NCBI GenBank assembly: GCA_017591395.1
Contig: WEDG01002838.1
Span: 1 to 64,000, forward strand
DNA: 64,000 nucleotides
Origin: Schistocephalus solidus
Taxonomy: Eukaryota > Platyhelminthes > Cestoda > Diphyllobothriidea > Diphyllobothriidae
Direction: 5' to 3'
The notes below the pieces were generated by a model, which saw nothing but the letters and a program-made list of their open reading frames with translations, searched no databases and had not been told where the DNA came from. Within the stretch, counting starts at the first letter, position 1. Every line of letters begins with the position of its first letter. The translations under genes and the position numbers were made by a program. Positions 55,465 to 64,000 of the stretch are shown one piece after another.

Positions 55465-56699
55465 ACTAAAAAAATTAATAGCTAAATGCAATGGGATAGT
55501 ATTGTGATGTTGCTGACTGCGTATGAGGGTTCGGGACGCTCCTTGTCGGGTGAGAGGTAATATAGCAGTCAGAGCTACTGTTTATAAACACCAGTGGAGG
55601 TGAGAGAGGACGAACTCATCGTAGACAACATGGTCGAAACGAAGAGGGGACAGTAGAGGTCACGAGATCATCATCGAGATGCGACCTTGCTGACTGTATA
55701 GTCCATCACCAAAGAGGCGAAACCATCAGAACCCACTTTGATCATCAACAGATCCTGGAGACTATCGTCAGGGTTGCAAATTCGAAGGAAAGTATCAAGG
55801 TTGTCAAGAGTTGGCAATGCTAGTTTAAAAGGAGGGGAAGAAAAAGTGAATGCAAAGATTGACTCTGCAGAGGATGATGGAAAATATAATTAGAGACCCA
55901 TATAATATCAAGGGATCTGCCTCAAATACCAGGAGGACCCTTTTCAAAATCCAAAAGTTGCGAGTTTGGGAAAGAAACAGACAATAAGGACTTTATATCT
56001 TTCGAAGTTAAATGTTTGCGTAATTTGGTTTTGAAAATAGCTAATGTAGACGACAACCTAATTTGCAGTGGTAGATTATTCCATATGAAAGCATATTTGG
56101 AGGCAAAAACTGAGACCGGTTGGTTGTGGAGCTAAGGGGTGGTGAAATGAACATGGAGGAATTACGAGTGGCATAGGGTCGATTTACCGGAGTGAGAGCG
56201 TTAATTCGTGGGATATTTGGGCTAGAATTAACGCGAAACAGGAAGCAGAGACCAGCTTCGAGTCTTCTAACCCACAGAAATTTAATGTTTGCTAACTGGC
56301 ATCTATCCGTATAAGAGAAACTGGATCCAGGAAGAGAAAAATAGTTTTCGAGTAAAAACCCTCTGAACTTTTTTCAATCTTACTGCGGTCAGAGGCGTTC
56401 ATCAGCCCAAATAGGGGACAGCAGTATTCGAGGATAGGAAGAACAAACATGCGGTATAGGTTTAACTTTATTTCCGGAAGGAAGAAATTATGTGATATAA
56501 AACCACATATCTGTGCAGCCTTTGCAGAAATTCGATCTGCATGAGGCGATAATGCTAGCTTATTCGTGTAACTTAGACCTAAGTCTTTTATGGTTGATCG
56601 TTCTAAAAGTGTACTATTTTTGAAATACTAGGGGTCCAGGAAGCTTGGCGGGGCCAAAAAACATGAAACTGCTCTTGGATGGAGAAAATGCCATCTGCC

Positions 56700-58059
56700 A
56701 AGTACAGCTCCAACGTGAGAGCATTAGTAGATCAGTGTTTATTTTTGTCAACGCAACTATTAGCAGTGTCTTTAGAAAATGAATAAATGCACTTGAGATC
56801 GTCAGCGTAAACGAAATTTTGTGAATTTGTGAGTAAAGTTGAAATTTCGTTAATGTACAGAATGAAGAGAAGGGGACCTAGAACGGTGCCTTAAAAAAAC
56901 GCCACTCGTGATCGGTTGAGGCGTCGAATAGCTATTACCTACTAAGACCTTCTGGCTGCGGTTAGACAAGTAGGAACCAATGAAGTCAAGGAGAGGAGGC
57001 CGGATGCCGAGGGCTTCCAGTTTCACTAGAAGACGTCTGTGCGGTACCTTGTCAAAGGCTTTGCTCAGGTCAAAGTAGATCACAACCACTGACTGTTGCT
57101 CGTTACGAAGGGAAGTGACGAGGTTAAGAAAAGCTAAGTGACACACTTCGCATGATCTCCCAGGTAGAAAACCATATTGTGAGTCGCTTAAAAGCTTATT
57201 TTTCTTGGCAAAAGTCGAGAATTTGATTAAAAATAATTTTTTTCAAGAAGTTTTGCGAGAGCCGGGGTTTTGTGAACGCCTCGATAATTATTTACGTCCG
57301 AACGAGATCCCGACTTGAAGACAGGAAGAATAATAGATGTCTTCCATGAGTCAGGAAAGAATCCATTTAAAAAGATAAACTGAGAATACATGGCTAAGCA
57401 ATCGGGGAAAGCTCGGCACTCTCTTAATAACTGAGTTTGGAATACCGTCAGTTCCCGAAGAGTGCGAGTTTTTCAGACGAATTATTTGCTTACGAATTAG
57501 TTCTAAGGAGAAATCAATAGTGCTGATAACATTCAATGAGGATGCCTGAAACGTCGGAACCGGTTCAGATTCCATCGTAAGATGATTTGCAAAGAACGCA
57601 CTAAACAGTTCTGCCTTGTCAGAGTCTTCCAGAACGAAGTTCTTGTCTTCATTTAGTAATGGAGGAATTTCATAACCTCGTTTAGAAGAGGATCGACGGC
57701 GGAACAGTTGAGCAACAGATTTTGCAGAGTTTGGCTCACTGAGTGCGCAAGATTCCCTCTGTCTGTCATTTGCAAGACGAATCTTAGAGGCTAATTCAAA
57801 AATCTCAGCGATCCTTAGGTGTACAGATAACGAACTAGTATATTGATCTTTCAACTGCTTCTTCAATTTCTTTAGTCGTGGCAAAAAGAAAGTGAGGAAC
57901 GGTTGATTCCGAGACGTAGGGCTTGACTATTTTGGTTGGCACAAGCTTCAGGATGTTATTTGAAACGACTGACACGAAGTCACAAAGACTTGCTGCGTCG
58001 TTCATGGAGGAGAGATTCTGCCAGTCCAATGAGTCAAAAAAGTTACTAATTAAGCTCAT
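56700..58059 (-). pseudogene. LINE-C reverse transcriptase region
   Basis: Frames 57835-58059, 57351-57884 and 56850-57146: NFVLEDSDKAELFSAFFANH, IIRLKNSHSSGTDGIPNSVI (finger region), VVVIYFDLSKAFDKVPHRRL (motif A with catalytic Asp), IGSYLSNRSQKVLVGNSYS, then, in another frame, GTVLGPLLFILYINEIST and VYADDLKC near 56800. The core residues are intact, but frames shift at about 57200, 57850 and 56880. Confidence 0.85.
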
Positions 58060-58431
58060 ATCTGCGAGGTCAAAAGCATGATAGGTACTAACGGTACTAA
58101 CCTTTTTCGATGAAACAATCGGAAGGCAACAGTGAATAAGTGTATGGTCACTTTGGAAGAGGCCCTGCTTAAAAAATAATGAGCCTTTGTTAAATGTATG
58201 CCATAACTAGTCTGGAATACTGCTCATTTCTATTTATCCTTCTGCACGCTAGTAAACGGAAGAACATAGTATCAGTCCAGCAATTCTTTACTAAAATATT
58301 TTTCTCTTCAGAACACAAAAACTTGTCCTAACAACAACGCTGTGATCTTACAAGCCTCGAGCCATTTTGACTTCACAGATTACAGAAAGGGAAAATTTTA
58401 CTGTTTAAACTTTTAAACAGTTGAACCTTTA

Positions 58432-58608
58432 ATAATAGTAATATTTAATGCCGGTTTACAGTCATTGTCAGAAACAAACATTCAGTGGGGATCAGGCTGG
58501 CAGTGAAAAAACTCCTGAATGTATACAATTATAAGTTTTTTTCCTATCTTTATGTTTTTCAGGAGAAAAAACTGCAGCCTGTAAGGATGATAGCAGTTCA
58601 GATCAGGG
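58432..58608 (-). mobile_element. Short LINE 3' tail inserted in LINE-A4
   Basis: About 175 bp absent from LINE-A2 (between its acctttaa and cccttacatc). It consists almost only of a 3' hairpin (58494-58580: CAGTTTTTTCTCCTGA / TCAGGAGTTTTTTCACTG on the minus strand) and an AT-rich tail (aataatagtaatattta). A strongly 5'-truncated insertion of yet another LINE. Confidence 0.65.
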
Positions 58609-58797
58609 AAGCCCTTTACATCTCTGAGGCATCTCGAACACTCTCGGCGCACCAGTCATCGAGATGTATTTTTATTTCTTCCTCTGGCACGCACTTAAAG
58701 ATAACGTCCGTTTTATCGGTAAACACTATTGCAATCTGACGTATGCTACCCTGAACTCTCAAAATTCAGCAAAGATATCCTTTGTTTACCAAACAGT

Positions 58798-59700
58798 TTC
58801 CGACCAGTCAGCCTCACAAGTATCTGTTGCAAAATGATGGAGAAGATAATTAAAACGGAACTGATGAGGCATCTTGAAGAAAATAACTTGCTTAGTTCAT
58901 ATCAACATGGATTTCGAAGTGGTCGATCCTGCCTCACAAACTTGCTCACATCCATGGAATGTTGGACAAAATCATTAGAAATGGGTTTGTCAGTCGATGC
59001 GGTCTACATTGACTTTAGCAAAGCCTTTGACAGGGTTCCACACAAACGTCTGATCTTTAAGCTCCGTCAAATGGGTGTGACTGGCAACCTACTCAAATGG
59101 TTGGCCGACTTCCTCACAGACAGGCGCCAGCGTGTTTGTATCGGAGACACCAAGTCTCACTGGGAAACCGTTCACAGTGGAGTTCCGCAGGGCAGCGTTC
59201 TGGGTCCCATTTTGTTTCTGATATACGTAAACGACTGTCTGGATTGTCTGACATGCGAGAAGGTAATGTTCGCTGACGATTTGAAGTTATGGAACTCGAT
59301 TGAAAAACCGGAGGATGCGCGAAAATTACAACAAAACTTAGATCGCTTGCAAACATGGTGTGATGAGTGGCTGCTGAACCTTAATCTTAACAAATGCCAA
59401 ATAATCCGACTGCGGTCTAGTTCCAGAAGGCTGATTAGGTTTGAATACCAGTACTCCATCAGTGGTCACCAAATCCAGGAGGTACACATTCTAAAGGACT
59501 TGGGTATATGGATAACACCAACTCTCAAACCATCGTCACACTGTGCGAATATCGCAAAGAAAGCTATGTGTATCTTAGGCGCAATCAGAAGGTCCTTCGT
59601 TAATTTTGACGGAGAGCTTTTTTGGGCGCGTGTTTGGAACATTTATCCGGCCGGTGTTGGAATATTGCGTTCAGGCGTGGCGCCCTTGGACGAAACATGA
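58798..59700 (+). CDS. LINE-B reverse transcriptase, long intact frame
   Basis: The frame stays open for about 300 codons of RT: NSFRPVSLTSICCKMMEKII, HGFRSGRSCLTNLL, VDAVYIDFSKAFDRVPHKRL (motif A), HSGVPQGSVLGPILFLIYVN (motif B), KVMFADDLKLWNS (motif C, FADD), then WLLNLNLNKCQIIRL and ILKDLGIWITPTL. All catalytic residues are present. The apparent start at 58729 lies in LINE-A sequence, so no genuine start exists. A shift near 59640 leads to the next frame (FIRPVLEYCVQAWRPW, 59606-59812). Confidence 0.85.
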   Translation, partial: FRPVSLTSICCKMMEKIIKTELMRHLEENNLLSSYQHGFRSGRSCLTNLLTSMECWTKSLEMGLSVDAVYIDFSKAFDRVPHKRLIFKLRQMGVTGNLLKWLADFLTDRRQRVCIGDTKSHWETVHSGVPQGSVLGPILFLIYVNDCLDCLTCEKVMFADDLKLWNSIEKPEDARKLQQNLDRLQTWCDEWLLNLNLNKCQIIRLRSSSRRLIRFEYQYSISGHQIQEVHILKDLGIWITPTLKPSSHCANIAKKAMCILGAIRRSFVNFDGELFWARVWNIYPAGVGILRSGVAPLDET

Positions 59701-60107
59701 CTACGCTCTGCTGGAGAAAGTTCAACGGAGGGCAACGAAACTAGTCAGCGGATTGGAATGCCTACCCTATGAGGGCCGCCTAGAAAGACTTAAAATTTTT
59801 CCTCTCTTATAGGCAATAGAGAGGGGATATGATCTTAGTCTTCAAACTGGTCAGAGGAGTTGATTGTGCTCTTCAGATGGCCAACTTTTTTGAATTGGCA
59901 AACATGACAAGTCTCCGAGGTCACCAATACAAACTGAAAAGAAATCACGCCAAATTTGAAGTGCGGGCCAACTTCTTTTCCCAACGGGTGATTGACGAAT
60001 GGAACAAACTGCCAGCCTCAGTTGTTCAGGCTGAAAGCGTTGAAATGTTTAAAAGAAGACTTGATGCATTTTTACTTGATGAACATATATTTAGTCGACA
60101 GCAATGA
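59606..60107 (+). pseudogene. LINE-B C-terminal domain
   Basis: GTFIRPVLEYCVQAWRPWTK and KLVSGLECLPYEGRLERLKI (59606-59812), then, after a shift, MILVFKLVRGVD and RVIDEWNKLPASVVQAESVE with MFKRRLDAFLLDEHIF (59829-60107). Standard post-RT domain of CR1/Jockey ORF2. Confidence 0.8.
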
Positions 60108-60234
60108 TTGATATACTAAAACGACTATCGCCATGTAACATTTGCTTGTTTTGCTAGCGTCTATCTGTAAATAGGGTTTTCAAAGGCTCTGCCTATCTCC
60201 CTTATATATACTGAATTATACTGAAAACCATACC

Positions 60235-61275
60235 AAAGACTTTAGAAAAGCGGTGTTCATCAAAAACTTAAAATGCCAGCTTGATAGCATGCAGCATTGA
60301 ATTGGTGGATTTAGCCGCCTTTCAACATCACGTAGAACGCTTCAGGTTGTCTTTCATCCAAACTCCAAGATCCTTCTGTGTGTGTGCTTCTCGGAGTGGC
60401 AAACCGTTCAAATAGTAGGGTCGCATATCAGTGACCTGATTTCGATTTCCCAGGCGTAGCAGGGTGCATTTGTTTGAGTTGAAGGACAAGAGCCATTTGT
60501 GGGACCACTCGTCCAATCGACGAAGATTTTCTTGGAAATTGTCTGCATCAGCAGCATTGTGGATAACTTTCCAGATTTTTTATATCGTCCGCAAACATAG
60601 CAAAGTTACAGTCCAATTCCTGTACACAATCATTAATGAACAAGAGAAATAGGATCGGTCCGAGCACTGAACCTTGTGGGACTCCACTCTCGATGACTGT
60701 GCGCTTTGATCGCGATCCGCCTACACAGACCACTTGGGAACGACCGACGAGAAAATTCTTGATCCACGTAAGAAGTTTGCCGCCAATACCGAACATTCTC
60801 AACTTGTGAAGGGAGACGCTGGTGTGGAACACTATCGAAGGCCTTCTGGAAATCAATGTAGGCCACGTGCACAGTGTCTTTTGCATCGAGTGCTTTTTGT
60901 CCAGCTTTGCATCGTATAAAGTAAGTTCGTAACACACGATCTTCCCCTACGAAAGCCGTATTGTGCAGTCGATAAGAGGTTACGGGTTTCTAAATAAATC
61001 ATCAATTCCTTTTTTTGACAACCTTCTCCATAACCTTGCAACAGATTGAGGTCAGGCTGACAGGCCTGTAATTTGTAGCAAGTGCACGACTACCACTTTT
61101 GTGAAGCGGTGCGATGTGGGCTGTTTTCCAGTCGGTAGGAAGAATTCCCGTATCGAACGATTTCTGGCAAAGCAACGATAGCGGTTTCGCCAGCTCTCGA
61201 GCAAGTTCGAGGAGTAGCTTTGCTGGAATCTCGTTGGGGCCAGGAGATTGGCATGCCTTCAGACTTTTTAGTGTC
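60235..61275 (-). pseudogene. LINE-E reverse transcriptase fragment, minus strand
   Basis: Frames on the minus strand: SLKACQSPGPNEIPAKLLLE and WKTAHIAPLHKSGSRALATN with YRPVSLTSICCKVMEKVV (61002-61277), YGFRRGRSCVTNLL (60853-61041), AYIDFQKAFDSVPHQRL (60633-60935, motif A), VIESGVPQGSVLGPILFLLF and NFAMFADDIKN (60548-60937, FADD), then WLLSFNSNKCTLLRLGN and HTQKDLGVWM (60328-60516). Motifs are well preserved, but frames shift several times. Distinct from A-C, closest in style to LINE-B. Confidence 0.85.
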
Positions 61276-61310
61276 AACGCTTCCCTATTCTGAACTTTAA
61301 TCGCTCAATA

Positions 61311-61372
61311 AGCTGCATTTTTTTCCTGAAAACTCTTAAAAGAATGATCAGGAATTTTTTCACTGTCAGTTA
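61311..61372 (+). other. LINE-A4 3' UTR hairpin
   Basis: AGCTGCA-T-run-CCTGA pairs with TCAGG-T-run-CACTGTCAGTT, as in copies A2 and A3. One base of the CTCCT half is lost. Confidence 0.6.
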
Positions 61373-61439
61373 AACCCTCTACTGTATATCTCTTTCAACC
61401 TTGCCTGTAAACCGGCAATAAATCAATAAAAAACCACGA

Positions 61440-61990
61440 TGTCTCCTTATACCACCAGTCTTTCGAATGATTAAGTCATTTGAACGTATAAAGTCTAAAA
61501 TGTTCGCGTTTCGTTTGATACCTATCATCATCAGAATTCAATTCTGGATTCTAAGATGCTGAGGCCTCAAGTTCACTGAAGCCTTTTTTCGAGATTTTGT
61601 TTCATGCGCCTTAATGATCAAGAACGAACTAAATTAACGTTTCATCATCTCATTCTGAAATGCTGCTGCAGTATAAGCCAACTCGACCCACTTACCTTAT
61701 TTTCGTAAGCAGTTTTTTCTCCTACCCTCTATTCGAAAATGGAGGCCTATTGATACCTGCCTCCATTTTCAAGGTAGGAGTTTTTTAATTGTCTATTTTC
61801 TTTTTCACAATTAATTTGAAAGCATCTGTAACCGTGGCCCTAACAGGACAAGTTCTGCCTACATCATTAACTATTTGTACATTTTATCTGTACAAATTGT
61901 CATTATTTTATTTCGGTAGTAATGTTGTTAAGACAGTGCCTTGCCGACGCTTACCAAATATAAATTCTGAAACTGAATCCTCGTTTTCCC
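61440..61990 (+). mobile_element. LINE-D 3' UTR fragment
   Basis: Follows 720-1285 (atcatcagaattcaattctgg, aagatgctga, gtaagcagttttttctccta, gccttgccg-cgcttaccaaat). Hairpin at 61709-61792. Only the 3' UTR remains. Confidence 0.8.
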
Positions 61991-62539
61991 AAAATCTAAT
62001 TCAACTGATGACCATTTAGTTATATATTGTATATTTTGACCTCTTTTCGGTCTTCTAATTCTTTTGTCCAACCCCTTCAATTATAATGACAGTACTGTTT
62101 TCCAACCACTTAAGTATTATAATTGTGTATCTTCCTTCTCGTTCGACCATTCCATGTTAGCTACTAACGGACTTATCCTTGTTTACACTCTTATAGAATT
62201 ATTATATCAGAAAACTGGATCAATAAATCGTTCACCTTGTTATTCGAGAGTAATCATGAATTAATTCACTGTTGTCTTCCCATAAACTGTTCAAAAAGCA
62301 CAGTGCAATACAAAGCTACTTTGATATCGATTTCGTAGGCAAAGACTGAAGAAACAAGTATTATAAATCTTTGGACGGCCACAGCTTTTTCCCGTCTAAT
62401 GATGAAACAGGTCTTTCTGGATTAACATCGGTTGTTTCAAAAGGCACGTAGGAGTTTAAGACTCGTTCATGTTTTATGTAGTGTTCCTTTGATTCCATTG
62501 TTCCTCCTTTTCAATCCCCTGTACTAAAATAGTTGGGAA
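61991..62539. other. No recognised feature
   Basis: AT-rich. Frames at 61789-62019 and 62064-62264 show no known domain. Confidence 0.4.
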
Positions 62540-63060
62540 GGCAGCCGCATAAGTTGAACACTTGTTTTTACATCCATCAGTCTAATAATCAATGAAATTT
62601 TCGAACTGGCCTTAACAATTCGTAAAGCGAGCCATGAGCAAAGAGGACCAACTGCAATCAGTAATCTAAAATCTGTCCGATTCCTTACTCAAATCCTCAG
62701 TCATCCGTCCTCCTTCAAGCTTAATCACGAAAGTTTCGCTTTGCTAAATCGCAATTATTCCTTCCTCATTGATTACAATGAGAAAGCGGAATCTTTAAAT
62801 GCTCTCTTTGTAAAAAAAATTCACTACTTAGTGCGAACCAATTCATTCTTTTCGTCCGCGCTCTGATAGAATTCCGAGCACAATGGATGTCATCAGATGT
62901 AATTCAGAAACAAGCAAACCTTTTAAATAACTCACATGCATCAGGAATGGGCGGTATTCCAAACTCCATTATCAAGAAGGCATCGGACCTTCCCGACTGC
63001 ATAGCTATCGAGTCTCGGTTTATATTTCGCTATGATACCACTGTCACAACACTCGATTTG
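62540..63060 (+). pseudogene. LINE-C-like fragment, RT finger region
   Basis: Encodes in pieces SFKLNHESFALLNRNYSF, EKAESLNALF and VIQKQANLLNNSHASGMGGI, PNSIIKKASDLPD (62887-63000). This parallels LINE-C (IRKQIIRLKNSHSSGTDGIP). It ends at the microsatellite. Confidence 0.7.
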
Positions 63061-63064
63061 CTGC

Positions 63065-63285
<221 letters not shown>

Positions 63286-63399
63286 CAATCTGTTACGTTT
63301 TACCCGTTCCTAAAATACACTCAATATAGTTTGACGCAACGTGAGGTCAGTCGTGAAAAGGATGACTGACTTAATCTTACAAATTCATTCCGCCCCTAC

Positions 63400-64000
63400 T
63401 CGATTGCAATAATAATTTAATTACAGAAGATTAGGACAAAGCATAATTGCTAAATTTTCACTTTTCCAAGCATTTTTCCCTTGAAACCAATCCCATCCCT
63501 TCGATCCAACTGACATCTTATGAGTTGCTCACTTACATTGATTTCTTTCCTACAAATGTTCAGAGACAGATAAGCCAACTTAATCAAGCACACTCAGTTG
63601 GAACCGAGAAAATCCCAAATTCCCTTATTAAACAGCTAAGTGATTTTCCCCTATTGCTGAGCAAAGTTTTCTCAGTTTTTCTCGAGAATGGTTTCTTTCC
63701 TGATTATTGGAAAACCTCTATTATTATTCCAGTATTTCAAGCTGGCTTACGCTCAGATGTTTACAATTATCGCGGTGTTCATAAAACACCTTCTCTTGCT
63801 AAGATCCTTGAAAAACTAGCTGCCGTACAAATTACAGATTTTTGCATAACCAATCAACTTCTTAGCTCTTCTCAAGATGGCTTCCTTTCCGATCTCTCTT
63901 GTGAAACATTTTACCAGTCTTTTCTAAATCTAGTAATATCTCTTCGTAATGATCATCTTTCTGTGGTAATCATCTATTTTGATCTTAGCAAGGCCTTCGA
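63400..64000 (+). pseudogene. LINE fragment (C/D-like), RT start, runs off the window
   Basis: Encodes VQRQISQLNQAHSVGTEKIP, NSLIKQLSDFPLLLSKVF, YWKTSIIIPVFQAG, YNYRGVHKTPSLAKILEKL, then LVISLRNDHLSVVIIYFDLS and KAF at the right edge (motif A). It repeats the finger domain already seen at 62887-63000, so it is a separate copy. The original RPVS residues read RGVH, and no start or 5' part is seen. Confidence 0.75.

Larger units (their letters stand above)
55155..58190 (-). mobile_element. LINE-C, minus strand, inserted in LINE-A4
   Basis: CR1/Jockey-group element read from about 58190 down to 55155. Its 3' UTR has a hairpin at 55378-55464 and an AATAATAATAAATAAA-like tail at the 55155 end. 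LINE-A resumes on both sides (..aaaaccatcaatat | tttgttaaatgtatg..). It lacks ORF1 and the endonuclease (5' truncated). Confidence 0.85.
58798..60230 (+). mobile_element. LINE-B, inserted in LINE-A4
   Basis: A 5'-truncated CR1/Jockey-group element from mid-RT to the 3' end (ttatatatactgaattatact). LINE-A breaks off at ..atcctttgtttacc and its 3' UTR resumes at 61276. A second copy lies at 45446-46757. Confidence 0.8.
52005..61435 (+). mobile_element. LINE-A copy A4 with four nested insertions
   Basis: Outer element segments: 5' UTR and ORF1 (52005-53515), RT (53516-55150), C-terminal domain (58190-58431), more C-terminal domain (58609-58797), 3' UTR (61276-61435). The gaps are filled by LINE-C (-), a short LINE tail (-), LINE-B (+) and LINE-E (-). 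Each outer border continues the LINE-A sequence seen in copies A2 and A3. It ends in caataaatcaataaaaaa. Confidence 0.8.

Noticed and set aside
58729..58797. Start of LINE-B ORF2 at the ATG at 58729
   Set aside because: These bases belong to LINE-A4; the frame only happens to stay open across the junction at about 58798.

Overview
The window looks like animal nuclear DNA dominated by decayed transposable elements. Only two host genes are recognisable, and both are split by introns. I infer a parasitic flatworm, most likely a tapeworm. The basis is a clade B-like (apparently non-secreted) serpin with introns of 33-50 bp next to multi-kilobase ones, many CR1/Jockey-type LINEs, two Penelope-like element (PLE) families, and an RTE-like LINE with C2H2 fingers downstream of its reverse transcriptase, a combination I associate with pseudophyllidean tapeworms. 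I ran no search, so the species is not established.

Host genes. (1) A serpin on the + strand (2433..10227, six visible exons) runs from helix A to the serpin signature and a stop codon. Its reactive-centre exon (10048..10227) lies about 4 kb from the previous exon, across an intron filled with PLE fragments and a tRNA-derived tandem repeat. One extra base near 5788 breaks the frame as sequenced. (2) V-ATPase subunit E (peripheral stalk) on the - strand: three N-terminal exons at 31597..32026 and the C-terminal exon at 18394..18544. The 13 kb between them holds PLEs, SINE-like repeats and an RTE-like LINE. The exon for the middle of the protein was not found, nor was the first exon.

Layout. 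1-1285: 3' part of a LINE (family D). 1286-2432: nothing recognised. 2433-10227: serpin. 10686-10990: solo Gypsy LTR. 11268-17930: four copies of a long-inverted-repeat (foldback) family, one with a 350-bp MITE inside it, plus tRNA-derived SINE pieces and an unclassified repeat (R). 18394-32026: V-ATPase E with its repeat-laden intron. 34351-37960: decayed Gypsy LTR retrotransposon on the - strand. 37960-40860: no genes, but a perfect 36-bp palindrome. 40860-61435: four tandemly placed copies of LINE family A. Copy A2 carries a LINE-B insertion. Copy A4 carries a nested series: LINE-C, a short LINE tail, LINE-B and LINE-E. 61440-64000: LINE-D tail, two further LINE fragments and a (TAG)n microsatellite.

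Most notable signals. LINE families A, C and D, plus one orphan tail, end in the same kind of 3' hairpin: a GCAGT/ACTGC-like outer stem, paired T-runs that face each other, and a CTCCT/AGGAG inner stem. PLE 3' ends repeatedly abut (AT)n tracts, and at three loci the antisense tRNA-like repeat S1 lies on the far side. Two PLE copies form an 810-bp head-to-head inverted repeat.
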